Assembly: GCF_022437945.1 (NCBI RefSeq)
Contig: NZ_CP092535.1
Span: forward strand, 3,968,001-4,032,000
Direction: 5' to 3'
Length of the DNA stretch: 64,000 nt
From: Nocardioides sp. TF02-7
Lineage (GTDB): Bacteria > Actinomycetota > Actinomycetes > Propionibacteriales > Nocardioidaceae
The position numbers were made by a program, and so were the translations under genes. A model generated the notes under the pieces. The model was given only the letters and a program-made list of their open reading frames with translations, had not been told where the DNA came from and searched no databases. Each line of letters starts with the position of its first letter. Within the stretch, counting starts at the first letter, position 1. Of this stretch, positions 31,882 to 41,357 are shown piece after piece.

Positions 31882-33228
31882 TCAGGCCCCCAGCATCATC
31901 TGGCCGCAGACCCGCATGACGTTTCCGTTGACCAGCCGGGAGGCGGGGTTGGCGTACCAGGCGATCGTCTCGGCGACGTCGACCGGCAGGCCGCCCTGCG
32001 CCATCGCGTTGAGGCGCTGACCGACCTCCCGGGTGGCGAACGGCACGGCCGCGGTCATCTGGGTGATGATGAAGCCCGGTGCGACCGCGTTGATCGTGAT
32101 CCCGTCGCTGAGCTCGTCGGCCAGGGAGTCCACGAGGCCGATGACGCCGGCCTTCGAGGCGGCGTAGTTGGTCTGCCCCACGTTGCCGGCGATGCCGGCG
32201 ATGCTCGCGACGCCGACGACGGACGCCCCGGGGTTGAGGACCTTCCGGTCGAGCAGCTCGCGGGTGATCAGCTCGGGCGCGGTGAGGTTGACGGCGAGGA
32301 CCTGCTCCCAGCGGTCACCCTTCTCGCTCGGCGCCATGTTGGCGAGCTTGCGGTCGCGGGTGATGCCGGCGTTGTGGACGACGACGTCGACGCCGCCGTG
32401 CTTCTCCTGCAGGTGGTGCGCGATCCGCTGCGGCGCGTCGGGCGCCGTGATGTCGAGGGTGAGCCAGTCGCCGTCGAGCACCTTCATCAGCGACTGCAGG
32501 TCGCTGGCCGCCTGGGGCACGTCGACGCCGACCACCGTGGCTCCGTCGCGGTGGAGCACCCGGGCGATCGCCTCGCCGATGCCGCGGCTGGCGCCGGTGA
32601 CGAGCGCGACCTTGCCGGCGAGCGGACGGGTCCAGTCGGTGACCTCGGGCACGGCGGCCTCGCCGTGGGCGCCGATCCGCACGACCTGGCCGGAGACGTA
32701 CGCCGACTTCGGCGACAGCAGGAAGCCCAGGGTGCTCGTCACCCCGGTCTCCGCGCCCTCGGCGACGTAGACCAGCTGGACGGTGCCGCCACGGCCGATC
32801 TCCTTGCCGAGGCTGCGGGTGAAGCCCTCCAGCGCGCGCTGTGCGACCCGCTCGGCGCCCGACACCTGCTCCGGCGGCGTGCCGAGCACGACCACCCGCG
32901 GGCAGCTCTCCAGGCTGCGCAGGAGCGGGGTGAAGAAGTCGCGGAGCGCGACCAGGTCCGCGGAGCTGGTCAGGCCGGTCGCGTCGAAGACCAGGCCCTT
33001 GAAGCGCTGGCCCTCGCCGGCCGTGGTGGTCGCGGCGATCCCGAGCAGGTCGAGGAGGCCGGGAAGCGACTCGGCCAGCCGGCCGGTGCCGCCGACGAGC
33101 ACGGTGCCGTCCACGAGGGGCGCGCCCTCGGCGTACCGCTCCAGCCTTGCCGGGTCGGGGAGCCCGAGGTTCTTGACCAGCAGCCTGCCGATCGGGGTCG
33201 AGACGAACCCCTGGTACTTGTCGCTCAT
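31882..33228 (-). CDS. fabG4: High-molecular-weight 3-oxoacyl reductase (FabG4 type)
   Basis: NAD(P)H-dependent 3-oxoacyl-thioester reductase, 448 residues, intact. The N-terminal half (about 1-200) is a degenerate Rossmann-like domain; the C-terminal half is a full SDR: TGASRGIGEAIARVL, VVHNAGITRDRKLANM, catalytic Ser/Tyr/Lys in ASIAGIAGNVGQTNYAASKA, and VAPGFIITQMT. This two-domain build is the HMwFabG/FabG4 hallmark. ATG 33228 starts MSDKYQGFVSTPIGRLLVKN. It is the first gene of an operon with the MaoC gene and divergent from fadA2. Confidence 0.92.
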   Translation of the reverse strand: MSDKYQGFVSTPIGRLLVKNLGLPDPARLERYAEGAPLVDGTVLVGGTGRLAESLPGLLDLLGIAATTTAGEGQRFKGLVFDATGLTSSADLVALRDFFTPLLRSLESCPRVVVLGTPPEQVSGAERVAQRALEGFTRSLGKEIGRGGTVQLVYVAEGAETGVTSTLGFLLSPKSAYVSGQVVRIGAHGEAAVPEVTDWTRPLAGKVALVTGASRGIGEAIARVLHRDGATVVGVDVPQAASDLQSLMKVLDGDWLTLDITAPDAPQRIAHHLQEKHGGVDVVVHNAGITRDRKLANMAPSEKGDRWEQVLAVNLTAPELITRELLDRKVLNPGASVVGVASIAGIAGNVGQTNYAASKAGVIGLVDSLADELSDGITINAVAPGFIITQMTAAVPFATREVGQRLNAMAQGGLPVDVAETIAWYANPASRLVNGNVMRVCGQMMLGA

Positions 33229-33236
33229 GCACTCTA

Positions 33237-33255
33237 TGTAACTAGATGTGTAACT
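33237..33255. promoter_or_regulatory. TGTAACT direct repeat in fabG4-fadA2 promoter region
   Basis: Two exact TGTAACT copies (33237-33243 and 33249-33255) are spaced 12 bases start to start, a little over one helical turn, within the roughly 100-base divergent promoter region and close to the fabG4 start. The stretch is clearly AT-richer than its surroundings. It may be an operator for both units; no regulator identified. Confidence 0.4.
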
Positions 33256-33325
33256 CTGAGTCCATATTTCGTGATCTGCCCCTCAAATGGTTCTCTCGCG
33301 GGGCCTTCCCGGTGAGGATGGAAGC

Positions 33326-34610
33326 ATGGAAACCACTGTTCGCCGAGCCGCCGTCATCGGTGGCAACCGGATCCCGTTCGCCCGGTCCAACGGTGCCTAC
33401 GCCACCGCGTCCAACCAGGAGATGCTGACCGCCGCGCTCGACGGTCTGGTGGCCCGGTTCGGCCTCGAGGGCGAGCGGCTGGGAGAGGTCGCGGGAGGTG
33501 CCGTGCTCAAGCACGCACGTGACTTCAACCTGGTCCGCGAGTCGGTGCTCGGCAGCAGGCTGGCGCCCGAGACGCCCGCCGTCGACCTCCAGCAGGCCTG
33601 CGGCACGGGTCTCCAGGCCGTCAACTACATCGCGAACAAGATCAAGCTCGGCCAGATCGACGCGGGCATCGGCGGCGGCACCGACACGACCTCCGACGCC
33701 CCTATCGCGATCTCGGAGAAGCTGCGCAAGAAGCTGATCAAGCTCAACAACGCCCGCAGCAACAAGGAGCGGCTCGGCATCCTCGCCACCCTCCGACCGG
33801 GCGACATCGGCCTCGCCATCCCGTCCAACGGCGAGCCCCGCACCCGGCTCTCGATGGGCGACCACCAGGCGCTGACCGCGCTCGAGTGGCAGATCACCCG
33901 CGAGGCGCAGGACCAGCTCGCCGCCACGTCGCACCACAACCTCGCCGCGGCGTACGAGGAGGGCTGGCAGGACGACCTGGTCACCCCCGTTCCGCGGACT
34001 CGAGCGCGACAACAACCTCCGTCCCGACTCGTCGGTGGAGAAGCTCGCCAAGCTCAAGCCGGTGTTCGGCAAGGGCGACGCGGCCACCATGACCGCCGGC
34101 AACTCCACGCCGCTCACCGACGGCGCGTCAGCGGTGCTGCTCGCCTCGGAGGAGTGGGCCGAGGCGCACGGCCTCGAGCCGCTCGCCTACTTCGTCGACT
34201 CCGAGCTCGGCGCCGTCGACTTCGTCCACGGCCACGAGGGCCTGCTGATGGCGCCGGCGTACGCCGTCCCGCGGCTGCTCGCCCGCCACGGCCTGACCCT
34301 GCAGGACTTCGACTACTACGAGATCCACGAGGCCTTCGCCTCGCAGGTCCTCTCGACCCTGGCCGCGTGGGAGAGCCCGGTGTTCTGCAAGGAGCGCCTC
34401 GGCCTCGACGCCCCGCTCGGCCCGATCGACCGCGACAAGCTCAACGTCAAGGGCTCCTCGCTCGCCGCCGGCCACCCGTTCGCCGCCACCGGCGGCCGGA
34501 TCGTCGCCAATGCCGCGAAGCTCCTCGCCCGGAAGGGGCTCCGGCCGCGCGCTGATCTCCGTCTGCGCCGCCGGCGGCCAGGGGGCGTCGTCGCGATCCT
34601 GGAGCGCTGA
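33326..34610 (+). CDS. fadA2: Acetyl-CoA acyltransferase (thiolase, FadA2-like), three frame breaks
   Basis: Cleaves 3-oxoacyl-CoA or condenses acyl-CoA units. ATG 33326 gives METTVRRAAVIGGNRIPFAR. The nucleophilic Cys is in LQQACGTGLQAVNYIA; the catalytic His in SLAAGHPFAATGGRIVANAA; the second Cys in SVCAAGGQG near the C-terminus. An extra C near 33990 and G-run errors near 34540 and 34580 disturb the frame; the last two cancel. About 427 residues. Divergent from fabG4, as in the mycobacterial counterpart. Confidence 0.88.
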
Positions 34611-34650
34611 GGGCGCGCGGCGGTCTCCGGCGCGGGGGACCGCCGCGGGG

Positions 34651-35056
34651 CGGCGGTTGCGCTGCGGTCGCAGGTTCATCAAGGGATGTCGGTGAATTGG
34701 CGCTTCCCGGGGTGGGTACGCCGTGGGAGGTGCGGGGTTGGGCTGCATACCGTGATGAGTCTGCGCCGGCTGGGGCTGGGGTGGTGTCGCGGGGCGGTGG
34801 CTGCGCTGCGGTCGCAGGTTCATCAAGGGATGTCGGTGAATGGCGCTTCCCGGGGTGGGTACGCCGTGGGAGGTGCGGGTTGGGCTGCATACCTTGATGA
34901 ATCTGCGCCGGCTGGGGCTGGGGTGGTGTCGCGGGGCGGCGGTTGCGCTGCGGTCGCAGGTTCATCAAGGGATGTCGGTGAATTGGCACTTCCCGGGGTG
35001 GGTACGCCGTGGGAGGTGCGGGTTGGGCTGCATACCTTGATGAATCTGCGCCGGCT
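34651..35056. repeat. Three tandem copies of a ~143-bp stem-loop repeat
   Basis: Marker sequence GCTGCGGTCGCAGGTTCATC starts at 34661, 34805 and 34947, giving periods of 144 and 142 bases. Each unit holds complementary arms GGTTCATCAAGG and CCTTGATGAATC: 34673-34684 with 34749-34761 (two changes in the right arm), 34817-34828 with 34891-34903, 34959-34970 with 35034-35046. The arms are about 62 bases apart and could form a 12-bp stem with one G-T pair. The 142-base period is not a multiple of three, so it is not a repeated protein. It fills the space between the converging fadA2 and TetR genes. No other copy seen in the window. Confidence 0.85.
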
Positions 35057-35126
35057 GCGACGCACGAGTCCCCCGCGACCCCGACCCGAGCCGCGTGCCC
35101 GGCCGCACGAGCCCGGCGGCACCCGC

Positions 35127-35826
35127 CTACGCGTGTGTGCCGGGCGTGACCAGCGCGAGCGCCGAGGTGACGAGGTAGCGCCGGACCTGGTCGGGCGAGA
35201 TCTGGCCGACCGTGGGGACGCCGGGGGGCGGACTCGGTGACGAGGATGCCGAGCCGGGCGAGCTGGAGCGCGCCGAGTCCGCTGGCGTAGAGCATGTTGG
35301 CGAGCAGCACCGGGTCCTCGCCGACCTGGAACTCACCGCCCTCGACACCGCCGGCGAGGGTGTCGGAGAGGATGGTGAGGCACGAGGTGATGCCCCGCCC
35401 GAGGCGGAACAGCGCGCTCTCGGAGAGCTCGTCGAGGAGCTCGTGGCCGGGGCGGATCATCAGTGCCTGGGCGCAGTCGACGAACGCCGGGTGCGCGACG
35501 CCGTAGTCGACGAAGGCGCCGACGACGGCGGCGAGCCGGTCGGTCGCCGCGCCCTCGAGCTCGGCCGCCTGCTGCATGGCGTCGTGCAGCTCGTCGAGGT
35601 AGCCGACGAGGGTGAGCGCGAACAGCTCCTCCTTGCCGGTGAAGTGCCGGTAGACGATCGCGCGGTTGATGCCGACGGCGCTGGCGATCTCCTCGATCTG
35701 GACGTCGCGGACGCCCTTGGAGTCGAAGATGTCGCGGGTGGCGGCGATGATCTTCGCCTTGCGCTCGCGCCGGCGCGCCGCGGCCGCCTTGCGGCGGCCG
35801 TCGATCTGCGGTGCCCTGGTCGCCAT
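35127..35826 (-). CDS. TetR-family repressor, one frame break
   Basis: About 232 residues. The N-terminus is basic (RRKAAAARRRERKAKIIAAT), followed by the HTH VQIEEIASAVGINRAIVYRH with FTGKEELF, the standard TetR signature. The ligand-binding half is helical. An extra G near 35222 separates the last 35 codons (ISPDQVRRYLVTSALALVTP). The ATG at 35826 is preceded by a -10 box at leaderless spacing and by an inverted repeat, suggesting autoregulation. Target genes are not evident. Confidence 0.85.
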
Positions 35827-35832
35827 GGCGGT

Positions 35833-35862
35833 ACTGTACGGGACGTGCAACTCCGTGTTGCA
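35833..35862 (-). promoter_or_regulatory. Leaderless promoter and TetR operator candidate
   Basis: On the minus strand TACAGT (35838-35833) lies 6 nt before ATG 35826. Just upstream, TGCAAC-N5-GTTGCA (35846-35862) is a perfect 6-bp inverted repeat positioned between the expected -35 and -10, fitting autorepression by the TetR protein it precedes. Confidence 0.5.
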
Positions 35863-35915
35863 ACATCTGTGACGCGTTCCGCACAGGGCCGCGGACACCA
35901 CCGCAGCGGCAGCCG

Positions 35916-37437
35916 CTACCGGCCCGCCGCCTCCCGCACCGTCTCCATCGTGTCCGCCTCGTCGGCGGTCTTGTCGTCGCGGTAGCGCACCACCCGCGCG
36001 AAGCGGAGCGCGAGCCCGCCGGGATACCGGGTCGAGCGCTGCAGCCCGTCGAACGCGATCTCGACGACCTGCTCCGGCCGCACGTGGACCACGTGCCCCT
36101 CGCGGTGCGTCTCCAGGCCGAGGAACCGCTCGGTCTGCCACCGCAGCATCTCGTCGGTCATCCCCTTGAACGTCTTCCCCAGCATCACGAACCCACCCGG
36201 CCGCTCCGGGTCGCGGGCGCCGAGGTGGATGTTGGAGAGCCAGCCGCTGCGGCGGCCGGAGCCCCACTCGACGGCGAGCACCACGAGGTCGAGGGTGTGG
36301 ACCGGCTTGACCTTCACCCATGCCGCGCCGCGGCGGCCGGCGGCGTACGCCGCGTCGGCGGCCTTGACGACGACGCCCTCGTGGCCGTCGGCGAGCACGC
36401 GGTCGGCGAACGCCTGCGCCTGCTCCGGGTCGCTTCCGCGCCAGCGGGGCACCCGGTGGTGCTCCGGCACGAGCTCCTCCAGTGCCGTCCACCGGTCGCG
36501 AGCCGGCAGGTCGAGCAGGTCACGGCCGTCGAGGTGCAGCAGGTCGAAGAAGAACGGCGTCACGGCGGCGCCCGCGCCGCCGGCGGCCTCGGTGGCGGTG
36601 CGCGCGGCCGTCTCCTGGAACGGTCGCGGGCGCCCGTCCTCGTCGAGGGCGATCGCCTCGCCGTCGAGGACCAGCCGCTCCGCGGGCAGCGACCGCACCG
36701 CCTCGACGACCTCCGGCAGCCGGTGGGTGATGTCGTCGAGGCTGCGGGTCGCGACCAGCACCCGGTCGCCGTCGCGGTGGACCTGCACCCGGATCCCGTC
36801 GAGCTTCGCGTCCACCGCCAGCTCGCCGCCGGCGAGCTTGGCCAGGGCGGCCGGCAGGTCCGGCGCCGACGACGCGAGCATCGGCAGCACGGGGCGCCCG
36901 ACGGTGAGCCCGACCGCCGCGAGCGCCTCGCGACCGGCGAAGGCGGCGTCGACGACGTACGTCGCCCCGCCCGCGAGCATCGCGGCGCGCCGCACGTCCG
37001 CGACCGGCACCTCGGCCGCGGCGGCGAGCCCCTCGGTCATCACCGCCTCCAGCGCCCCCTGGCGGACCTCGCCCAGGACCACCGCCCGCAGCCACTGCTG
37101 CTCCTCGTGGGTCGCGCGGCCGAACAGGTCGGCGACCGCGGTCGCGCGGGCCGCCGCCGACCCGGCACCGGACAGCCTCGCGACGTCGTCGAGCGCCGCG
37201 TCGACCTCGGCGACGGTCAGTGTCGGCACGCCGGCGGCGGGAGGCAGGGGAGCCGAGGCTGCGCCAGCCCAGGCCGGTGCGCCGCTGCCGGAGCCGGCCC
37301 CTGAGGTACCACGCCGCCAGCTCCCGCTGGGCGGGCTCGGCGCGGGCCAGGAGACCGGCGATCAGCGCGGTCTTGTCCTTGCGCGAGCGGGTCGCGGCGA
37401 CCGCCGCCGACACCGTCACGACCTCCTGCAGCAGCAC
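35916..37437 (-). CDS. ligB: ATP-dependent DNA ligase (LigB type), one frame break
   Basis: Seals nicks using ATP. GTG 37437 gives MLLQEVVTVSAAVAATRSRK, matching the LigB N-terminal domain; a frame break near 37245 lies between this domain and the catalytic core. The adenylated Lys is in AVDAKLDGIRVQVHRDGD; further motifs are TRSLDDITHRLPEVVEAV, LVLDGEAIALDEDGRPRPF, EGVVVKAADAAYAAGRRGAA and WVKVKPVHTLDLVVLAVEWG. The C-terminal OB domain contains HLGARDPERPGGFVMLGKTF. About 506 residues. Strong resemblance to M. tuberculosis LigB (from memory). Confidence 0.92.
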
Positions 37438-37470
37438 CGTCGCCCCGTTCAGGCCGCTCGGGCCGCGCGC

Positions 37471-38094
37471 TCAGTCATGCGTGGCCTCGAGCACGGCCGC
37501 CGTGACGGCGCCCCGGACCACCGTCTCGTAGACGCCGTCGAGGTCGTCCTCGACGCCGCCGAAGTAGCCGGCGACCTCGAGCGACACGAAGCCGTGGAGC
37601 GCGGCGAAGACCGCCATCCCGGTCGGCAGGAGCCGCTCCTCGGGCAGGCCGGCGGAGCGCACCATCACCGCGAGCGCCTCGATCGTGTCGGCCGCGGCGG
37701 CGAAGAACGCCTCGCGGTCGATCGGCGGCCGGGTGATCGCGGCGTACCGCTGCGGGTGCGCGCGGGCGAACGCCCGCAGCTCGTGGCTGAGGACCCGCAG
37801 CCCGTCGGCACCGGCGTGGCCCATCGCCGCGCGCCGCACGTGGTCGCCGAGCAGCCGCATCGCCCGCACCTGGATCGAGGCGCGGAGGTCCTCGAGGTTG
37901 GCGACGTGGTTGTAGAGCGAGGAGACCCGCGCGTCGAGCTCGGCTGCGAGCAGCGTCATGGTGAGCGCGTCGTAGCCCTCCCGGTCGACGAGCGCCTCGG
38001 CCGCCTGCAGCACGGCCTCCTGGTCGAGGCGGGCACGGCGCGCGGTCTCGGAGGTCCTCGCCACGGGACCCGTCGCCTCGGGCACTGCGGTCAC
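37471..38094 (-). CDS. TetR-family regulator with TetR_C-like domain
   Basis: 207 residues from GTG 38094, chosen for the GGGAGGG box 5 nt upstream; the frame is open to 38148. HTH: YDALTMTLLAAELDARVSSL followed by YNHVANLEDL. The C-terminal half has PQRYAAITRPPID and GMAVFAALHGFVSLEVAGYF, like the WHG/TetR_C_33 group. It is divergent from the DNA glycosylase gene, with an inverted repeat in between. Confidence 0.8.
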   Translation of the reverse strand: MTAVPEATGPVARTSETARRARLDQEAVLQAAEALVDREGYDALTMTLLAAELDARVSSLYNHVANLEDLRASIQVRAMRLLGDHVRRAAMGHAGADGLRVLSHELRAFARAHPQRYAAITRPPIDREAFFAAAADTIEALAVMVRSAGLPEERLLPTGMAVFAALHGFVSLEVAGYFGGVEDDLDGVYETVVRGAVTAAVLEATHD

Positions 38095-38123
38095 CGGCCC
38101 TCCCGGAGGTCTCTCGTGCTCTG

Positions 38124-38158
38124 ACGAATCACTTTCGTGCGGCTGCACAGCCTAGTCT
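38124..38158. promoter_or_regulatory. Divergent promoter with inverted repeat
   Basis: ACGAA-tcact... a 5-bp inverted repeat ACGAA (38124-38128) / TTCGT (38134-38138) sits 30-44 bases before the TetR start. A -10 box TAGTCT (38153-38158) lies 8 nt before the GTG of the glycosylase gene at 38167. The repeat may be the TetR operator. Confidence 0.4.
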
Positions 38159-38166
38159 GCTTGCTC

Positions 38167-39110
38167 GTGAGGAGCCCGGACGCGACCCGCGTGTGGCGGC
38201 CGGAGTGGCCGTGCCCGGTGCGGCACGTGCTGCTCCAGCAGCGCCGCGGCGCGGGCGACCCGACGCTTCGGCTGGCGCCGGGGGAGCGCGGCCCCCCACT
38301 GGCGGGCCAGCCGTACCCCCCGACGGCCCGGTCGCGCTGTCGGTCCTCTCCTCGGCGCGCGCCGGTGAGGTGAGCGCGGCCGCCTGGGGCCCGGGCGCGG
38401 CGTGGGCCCTCGACCAGCTGCCCGAGCTGCTCGGTGCCGCCGACGACTGGTCGGGCTTCGAGCCGCTGCACCCCGTCGTGACCGAGGCCTGGCGGCACCG
38501 GCCGCACGCGCGGCTCGGGCGCACCGGCCGGGTCGTGGAGTCGCTGGTCCCGTCGATCATCGAGCAGAAGGTCACGGGCAAGGAGGCGTTCGCCGGCTTC
38601 CGCTCGCTGGTCAGGAGGTACGGTGAGCCCGCGCCGGCGGTCGGCGAGGAGGTCGACCTGTGGCTCCAGCCGGAGCCGGAGACGCTGGCCCAGGTGCCGA
38701 GCTGGGCGTGGCTGGGCCTCCACGTCGACCCGGCCCGGTCCCGCGCCGTGGTGACCGCCGCACGGCACGCCCGGTCGTTGGAGCGGGTGGGTAGCGGCGG
38801 CGCGGACGCGGCGCCCGCGCTCGACCGGGCGATCAGGAGCCTGCCCGGCCTCGGCATCTGGACCAGCGCCGAGGTGCGGCAGCGGGCGCTCGGCGACCCC
38901 GACGCCGTCTCGTTCGGCGACTTCCACGTCGCGAAGGACGTCGGGTGGGCCCTGCTCGGCCGGGAGGTCGACGACCTCGAGCTCGCCGAGCTGCTCGAGC
39001 CCTGGCGGCCGCACCGGGGCCGGGTGCCGTTCCTCCTGCTCGCGGCGGGGGTACGCCGCCCACGGCGGGGGCCGCGGATGTCGCTGCCGCGCCACTACCC
39101 GGGGGCGTGA
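38167..39110 (+). CDS. DNA-3-methyladenine glycosylase-like protein (HhH-GPD), one frame break
   Basis: Base-excision repair glycosylase of the AlkA type. GTG 38167 (VRSPDATRVWRPEWPCPVRH) fits the actinobacterial group; a break near 38300 in a C run is needed before DGPVALSVLSSARAGEVSAA. The central part has VVESLVPSIIEQKVTGKEAF; the helix-hairpin-helix is IRSLPGLGIWTSAEVRQRAL, followed by GDPDAVSFGDFHVAKDVGWA with the expected catalytic Asp. About 313 residues. Confidence 0.8.
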
Positions 39111-39228
39111 CGGCAGGCGCTCGCCGGAGGGATCGGGCCCGGGGGCCGGTGTGGGACAGCCGGCTGGCGCAGGCGCCCTTATAGATTGATGCCCGTGGGG
39201 ACCACGTGGGCAGCAGCGGGCGGCAGCG

Positions 39229-40458
39229 GTGGCCACCCTGCTCCGACGGGTCCTGCTGACGGTGTTCGGCCTCCAGCTCGGGCTCGCGGTCGGGATGTCG
39301 CTGGTCGACTCCTACCGCCGCCGCGGCAAGCGGCCCAAGCCGTTCCCGACGCGCGACCCGCACACGGTGCCGGTCGGCGACGGCGAGATCACGACGTACA
39401 CCTTCGGTCGCGACCTCTACGCCGACATGCTGGCCGCCATCGAGGGCGCGCAGAAGCAGGTCCTGTTCGAGACCTACATCTGGAAGGGCGACGCGACGGG
39501 GGAGCGGTTCAAGCGGGCGCTCGCCGCGGCCGCCGACCGCGGCGTCGAGGTCTACTGCATCTACGACGGCTTCGCCAACCTGGTCGTCCCCCCGACCTTC
39601 AAGCGGTTCCCGCCGGGGATGAAGGTGCTGCGCTATCCCGTCTACGCGGCGGGCTGGCGCTTCTTCGACCTGCGCCGCTACGGCCGCGACCACCGCAAGC
39701 TCCTGGTGGTCGACGACCACGTCGGCTTCATCGGCGGCTACAACGTGGGCTCCGCCTACGAGACCGAGTGGCGTGACACCCACGTGCGGGTGACCGGCCC
39801 CGCCGTGTGGGACCTCAAGCGCGCGTTCGCGGACTTCTGGAACCTCAACCGGCGCCGCCGCCTCCGCGCCTCCGAGCGTCCGCTGCTGCTGGAGACCGCC
39901 TCCACGTGGGAGCCGACCGTGCGGGTGCAGCGCAACGTCCCGCGGCTGATGATGTACCCGATCCGCGGGATGTACCTGGAGGCGATCAACCGCGCCAGCC
40001 GCAACGTGTGGATCACCCAGGCCTACTTCCTCCCCGACCAGGACTTCGTCGACGCCCTCAAGGACGCCGCCCGCCGGGGCGTGGACGTCCGGCTGCTGCT
40101 GCCGCTGAAGTCCAACCACATCGTGGCCGACTGGATCTCGCGCGGCTACTTCAGCCAGCTGCTCGACGCCGGCGTGCGGATCCTCCGCTACCGCGACGCG
40201 ATGGTCCACGCCAAGACGGCGACCGTCGACGGCACCTGGTGCACCGTCGGCACCGCCAACATCGACCGGCTCAGCCTCCAGGGCAACTACGAGATCAACC
40301 TCGAGGCGATCGACCCCGGCCTCGCCCGCGAGCTCGAGGAGATCTTCCTCGTCGACCAGTCCCACTGCCTCGAGCTGATCAGCGAGGAGTGGGAGGCGCG
40401 CGACCTGCACCGCAAGTTCACCGAGGCCGTGCTCGGGCCGCTGCGGCCGTTGCTGTGA
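39229..40458 (+). CDS. Phospholipase D / cardiolipin synthase-like protein
   Basis: Membrane-linked phosphatidyl transferase or hydrolase with two PLD domains. N-terminal hydrophobic segment (LLLRRVLLTVFG-type, residues 1-25), then motif 1 RDHRKLLVVDDHVGFIGGYN and motif 2 MVHAKTATVDGTWCTVGTAN. 409 residues from GTG 39229. A better promoter exists upstream: TAGATT (39182-39187), 7 nt, GTG 39195, but that GTG is in another frame, so an indel between 39195 and 39229 may hide the true N-terminus (about 10 more residues). The stop overlaps the next gene (GTGA). Confidence 0.88.
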   Translation: MATLLRRVLLTVFGLQLGLAVGMSLVDSYRRRGKRPKPFPTRDPHTVPVGDGEITTYTFGRDLYADMLAAIEGAQKQVLFETYIWKGDATGERFKRALAAAADRGVEVYCIYDGFANLVVPPTFKRFPPGMKVLRYPVYAAGWRFFDLRRYGRDHRKLLVVDDHVGFIGGYNVGSAYETEWRDTHVRVTGPAVWDLKRAFADFWNLNRRRRLRASERPLLLETASTWEPTVRVQRNVPRLMMYPIRGMYLEAINRASRNVWITQAYFLPDQDFVDALKDAARRGVDVRLLLPLKSNHIVADWISRGYFSQLLDAGVRILRYRDAMVHAKTATVDGTWCTVGTANIDRLSLQGNYEINLEAIDPGLARELEEIFLVDQSHCLELISEEWEARDLHRKFTEAVLGPLRPLL

Positions 40459-41357
40459 GGCCGCCGGTGCCCGACCTCCGGGGCCGCCACGTGTTCGTCA
40501 CGGGCGCCGCGGGCGGCATCGGGCGCGCCGTCGCGCTGCAGGCCGCGCGGGAGGGGGCGGTGCTGCACCTCACCGACGTCCGGCCCGAGCCGCTCGCCGC
40601 CGTCGCGGAGGAGGTCCGGTCGCTCGGCGGGAGGGTCGCGGTGGCCGAGCCGGCCGACCTGACCGACCGCGACGCCGTACGACGGCTGGCCGGCCGGGTC
40701 ACCGCGACGTCGGGCGCGATGGACGTCGTCCTCAACGTCGCCGGCATCTCCGCCTGGGGCACGGTGCGCGGGCTGGAGCACGAGCACTGGCGCAGCATGG
40801 TCGAGGTCAACCTGATGGGACCGGTCCACGTCATCGAGGAGCTGCTGCCGCCGATGATCGAGGCCGGCCGGGGCGGCCAGCTCGTCAACGTCTCGTCGGC
40901 GGCGGGCATCATCGGGATGCCGTGGCACGCGGCCTACAGCGCGAGCAAGTTCGGCCTCCGCGGCGTGTCCGAGGTGCTGCGCTTCGACCTGCGGCGGCAC
41001 CGGATCGGGGTGTCGCTCGTCTGCCCCGGCGGCGTCGACACCGGCCTGGTCGACACGGTCCGGGTCGCGGGCGTCGACGAGCGGAGCCGGGCGTTCGAGC
41101 GCGCCCGCGACCACTTCCGGCGGCGGGCGGTGTCGCCGGAGCGGGCGGCCGAGGCGATCTGGCGCGGCGTCCGCCGCAACCGCTACTGGGTCTACACCTC
41201 CTCCGACATCCGGCTGCTGCACTGGCTGCAACGCTGCCTCCCGCCGGCCTACGTGCTGGCGATGCGCGCGCTGAACGCCGGTGCCAACGGCGCCCTGCCC
41301 GCGGTCGAGCAGGCGCGACGCTCCGACCTCCGCGACGGCACCGGGACGGCGGGGTGA
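40455..41357 (+). CDS. Short-chain dehydrogenase/reductase
   Basis: 300 residues, intact. Cofactor motif VTGAAGGIGRAVALQAAREG, LNVAGISAWGTVRGLEHEHW, catalytic residues in VNVSSAAGIIGMPWHAAYSA followed by SKFGLRG, and LVCPGGVDTGLVDTV. The last 80 residues extend beyond a classical SDR and include WVYTSSDIRLLHWLQRCLPP, a pattern seen in membrane-associated SDRs. GTG 40455 overlaps the PLD stop. Substrate unknown. Confidence 0.88.
   Translation: MRPPVPDLRGRHVFVTGAAGGIGRAVALQAAREGAVLHLTDVRPEPLAAVAEEVRSLGGRVAVAEPADLTDRDAVRRLAGRVTATSGAMDVVLNVAGISAWGTVRGLEHEHWRSMVEVNLMGPVHVIEELLPPMIEAGRGGQLVNVSSAAGIIGMPWHAAYSASKFGLRGVSEVLRFDLRRHRIGVSLVCPGGVDTGLVDTVRVAGVDERSRAFERARDHFRRRAVSPERAAEAIWRGVRRNRYWVYTSSDIRLLHWLQRCLPPAYVLAMRALNAGANGALPAVEQARRSDLRDGTGTAG

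Noticed and set aside
33320..33345. KstR box near fadA2 or the fabG4 operon
   Set aside because: No AAC-N2-GTT palindrome in the divergent promoter; these genes appear to be controlled differently from the mce4 block.
34651..35056. CRISPR array or repeat protein at the tandem repeats
   Set aside because: Units are 142-144 bases and nearly identical throughout, with no unique spacers and no cas genes; the period is not constant in codon terms, so it is not a repeat protein.
34651..35056. Retron or diversity-generating element at the stem-loop repeats
   Set aside because: No reverse transcriptase gene is present anywhere in the window.
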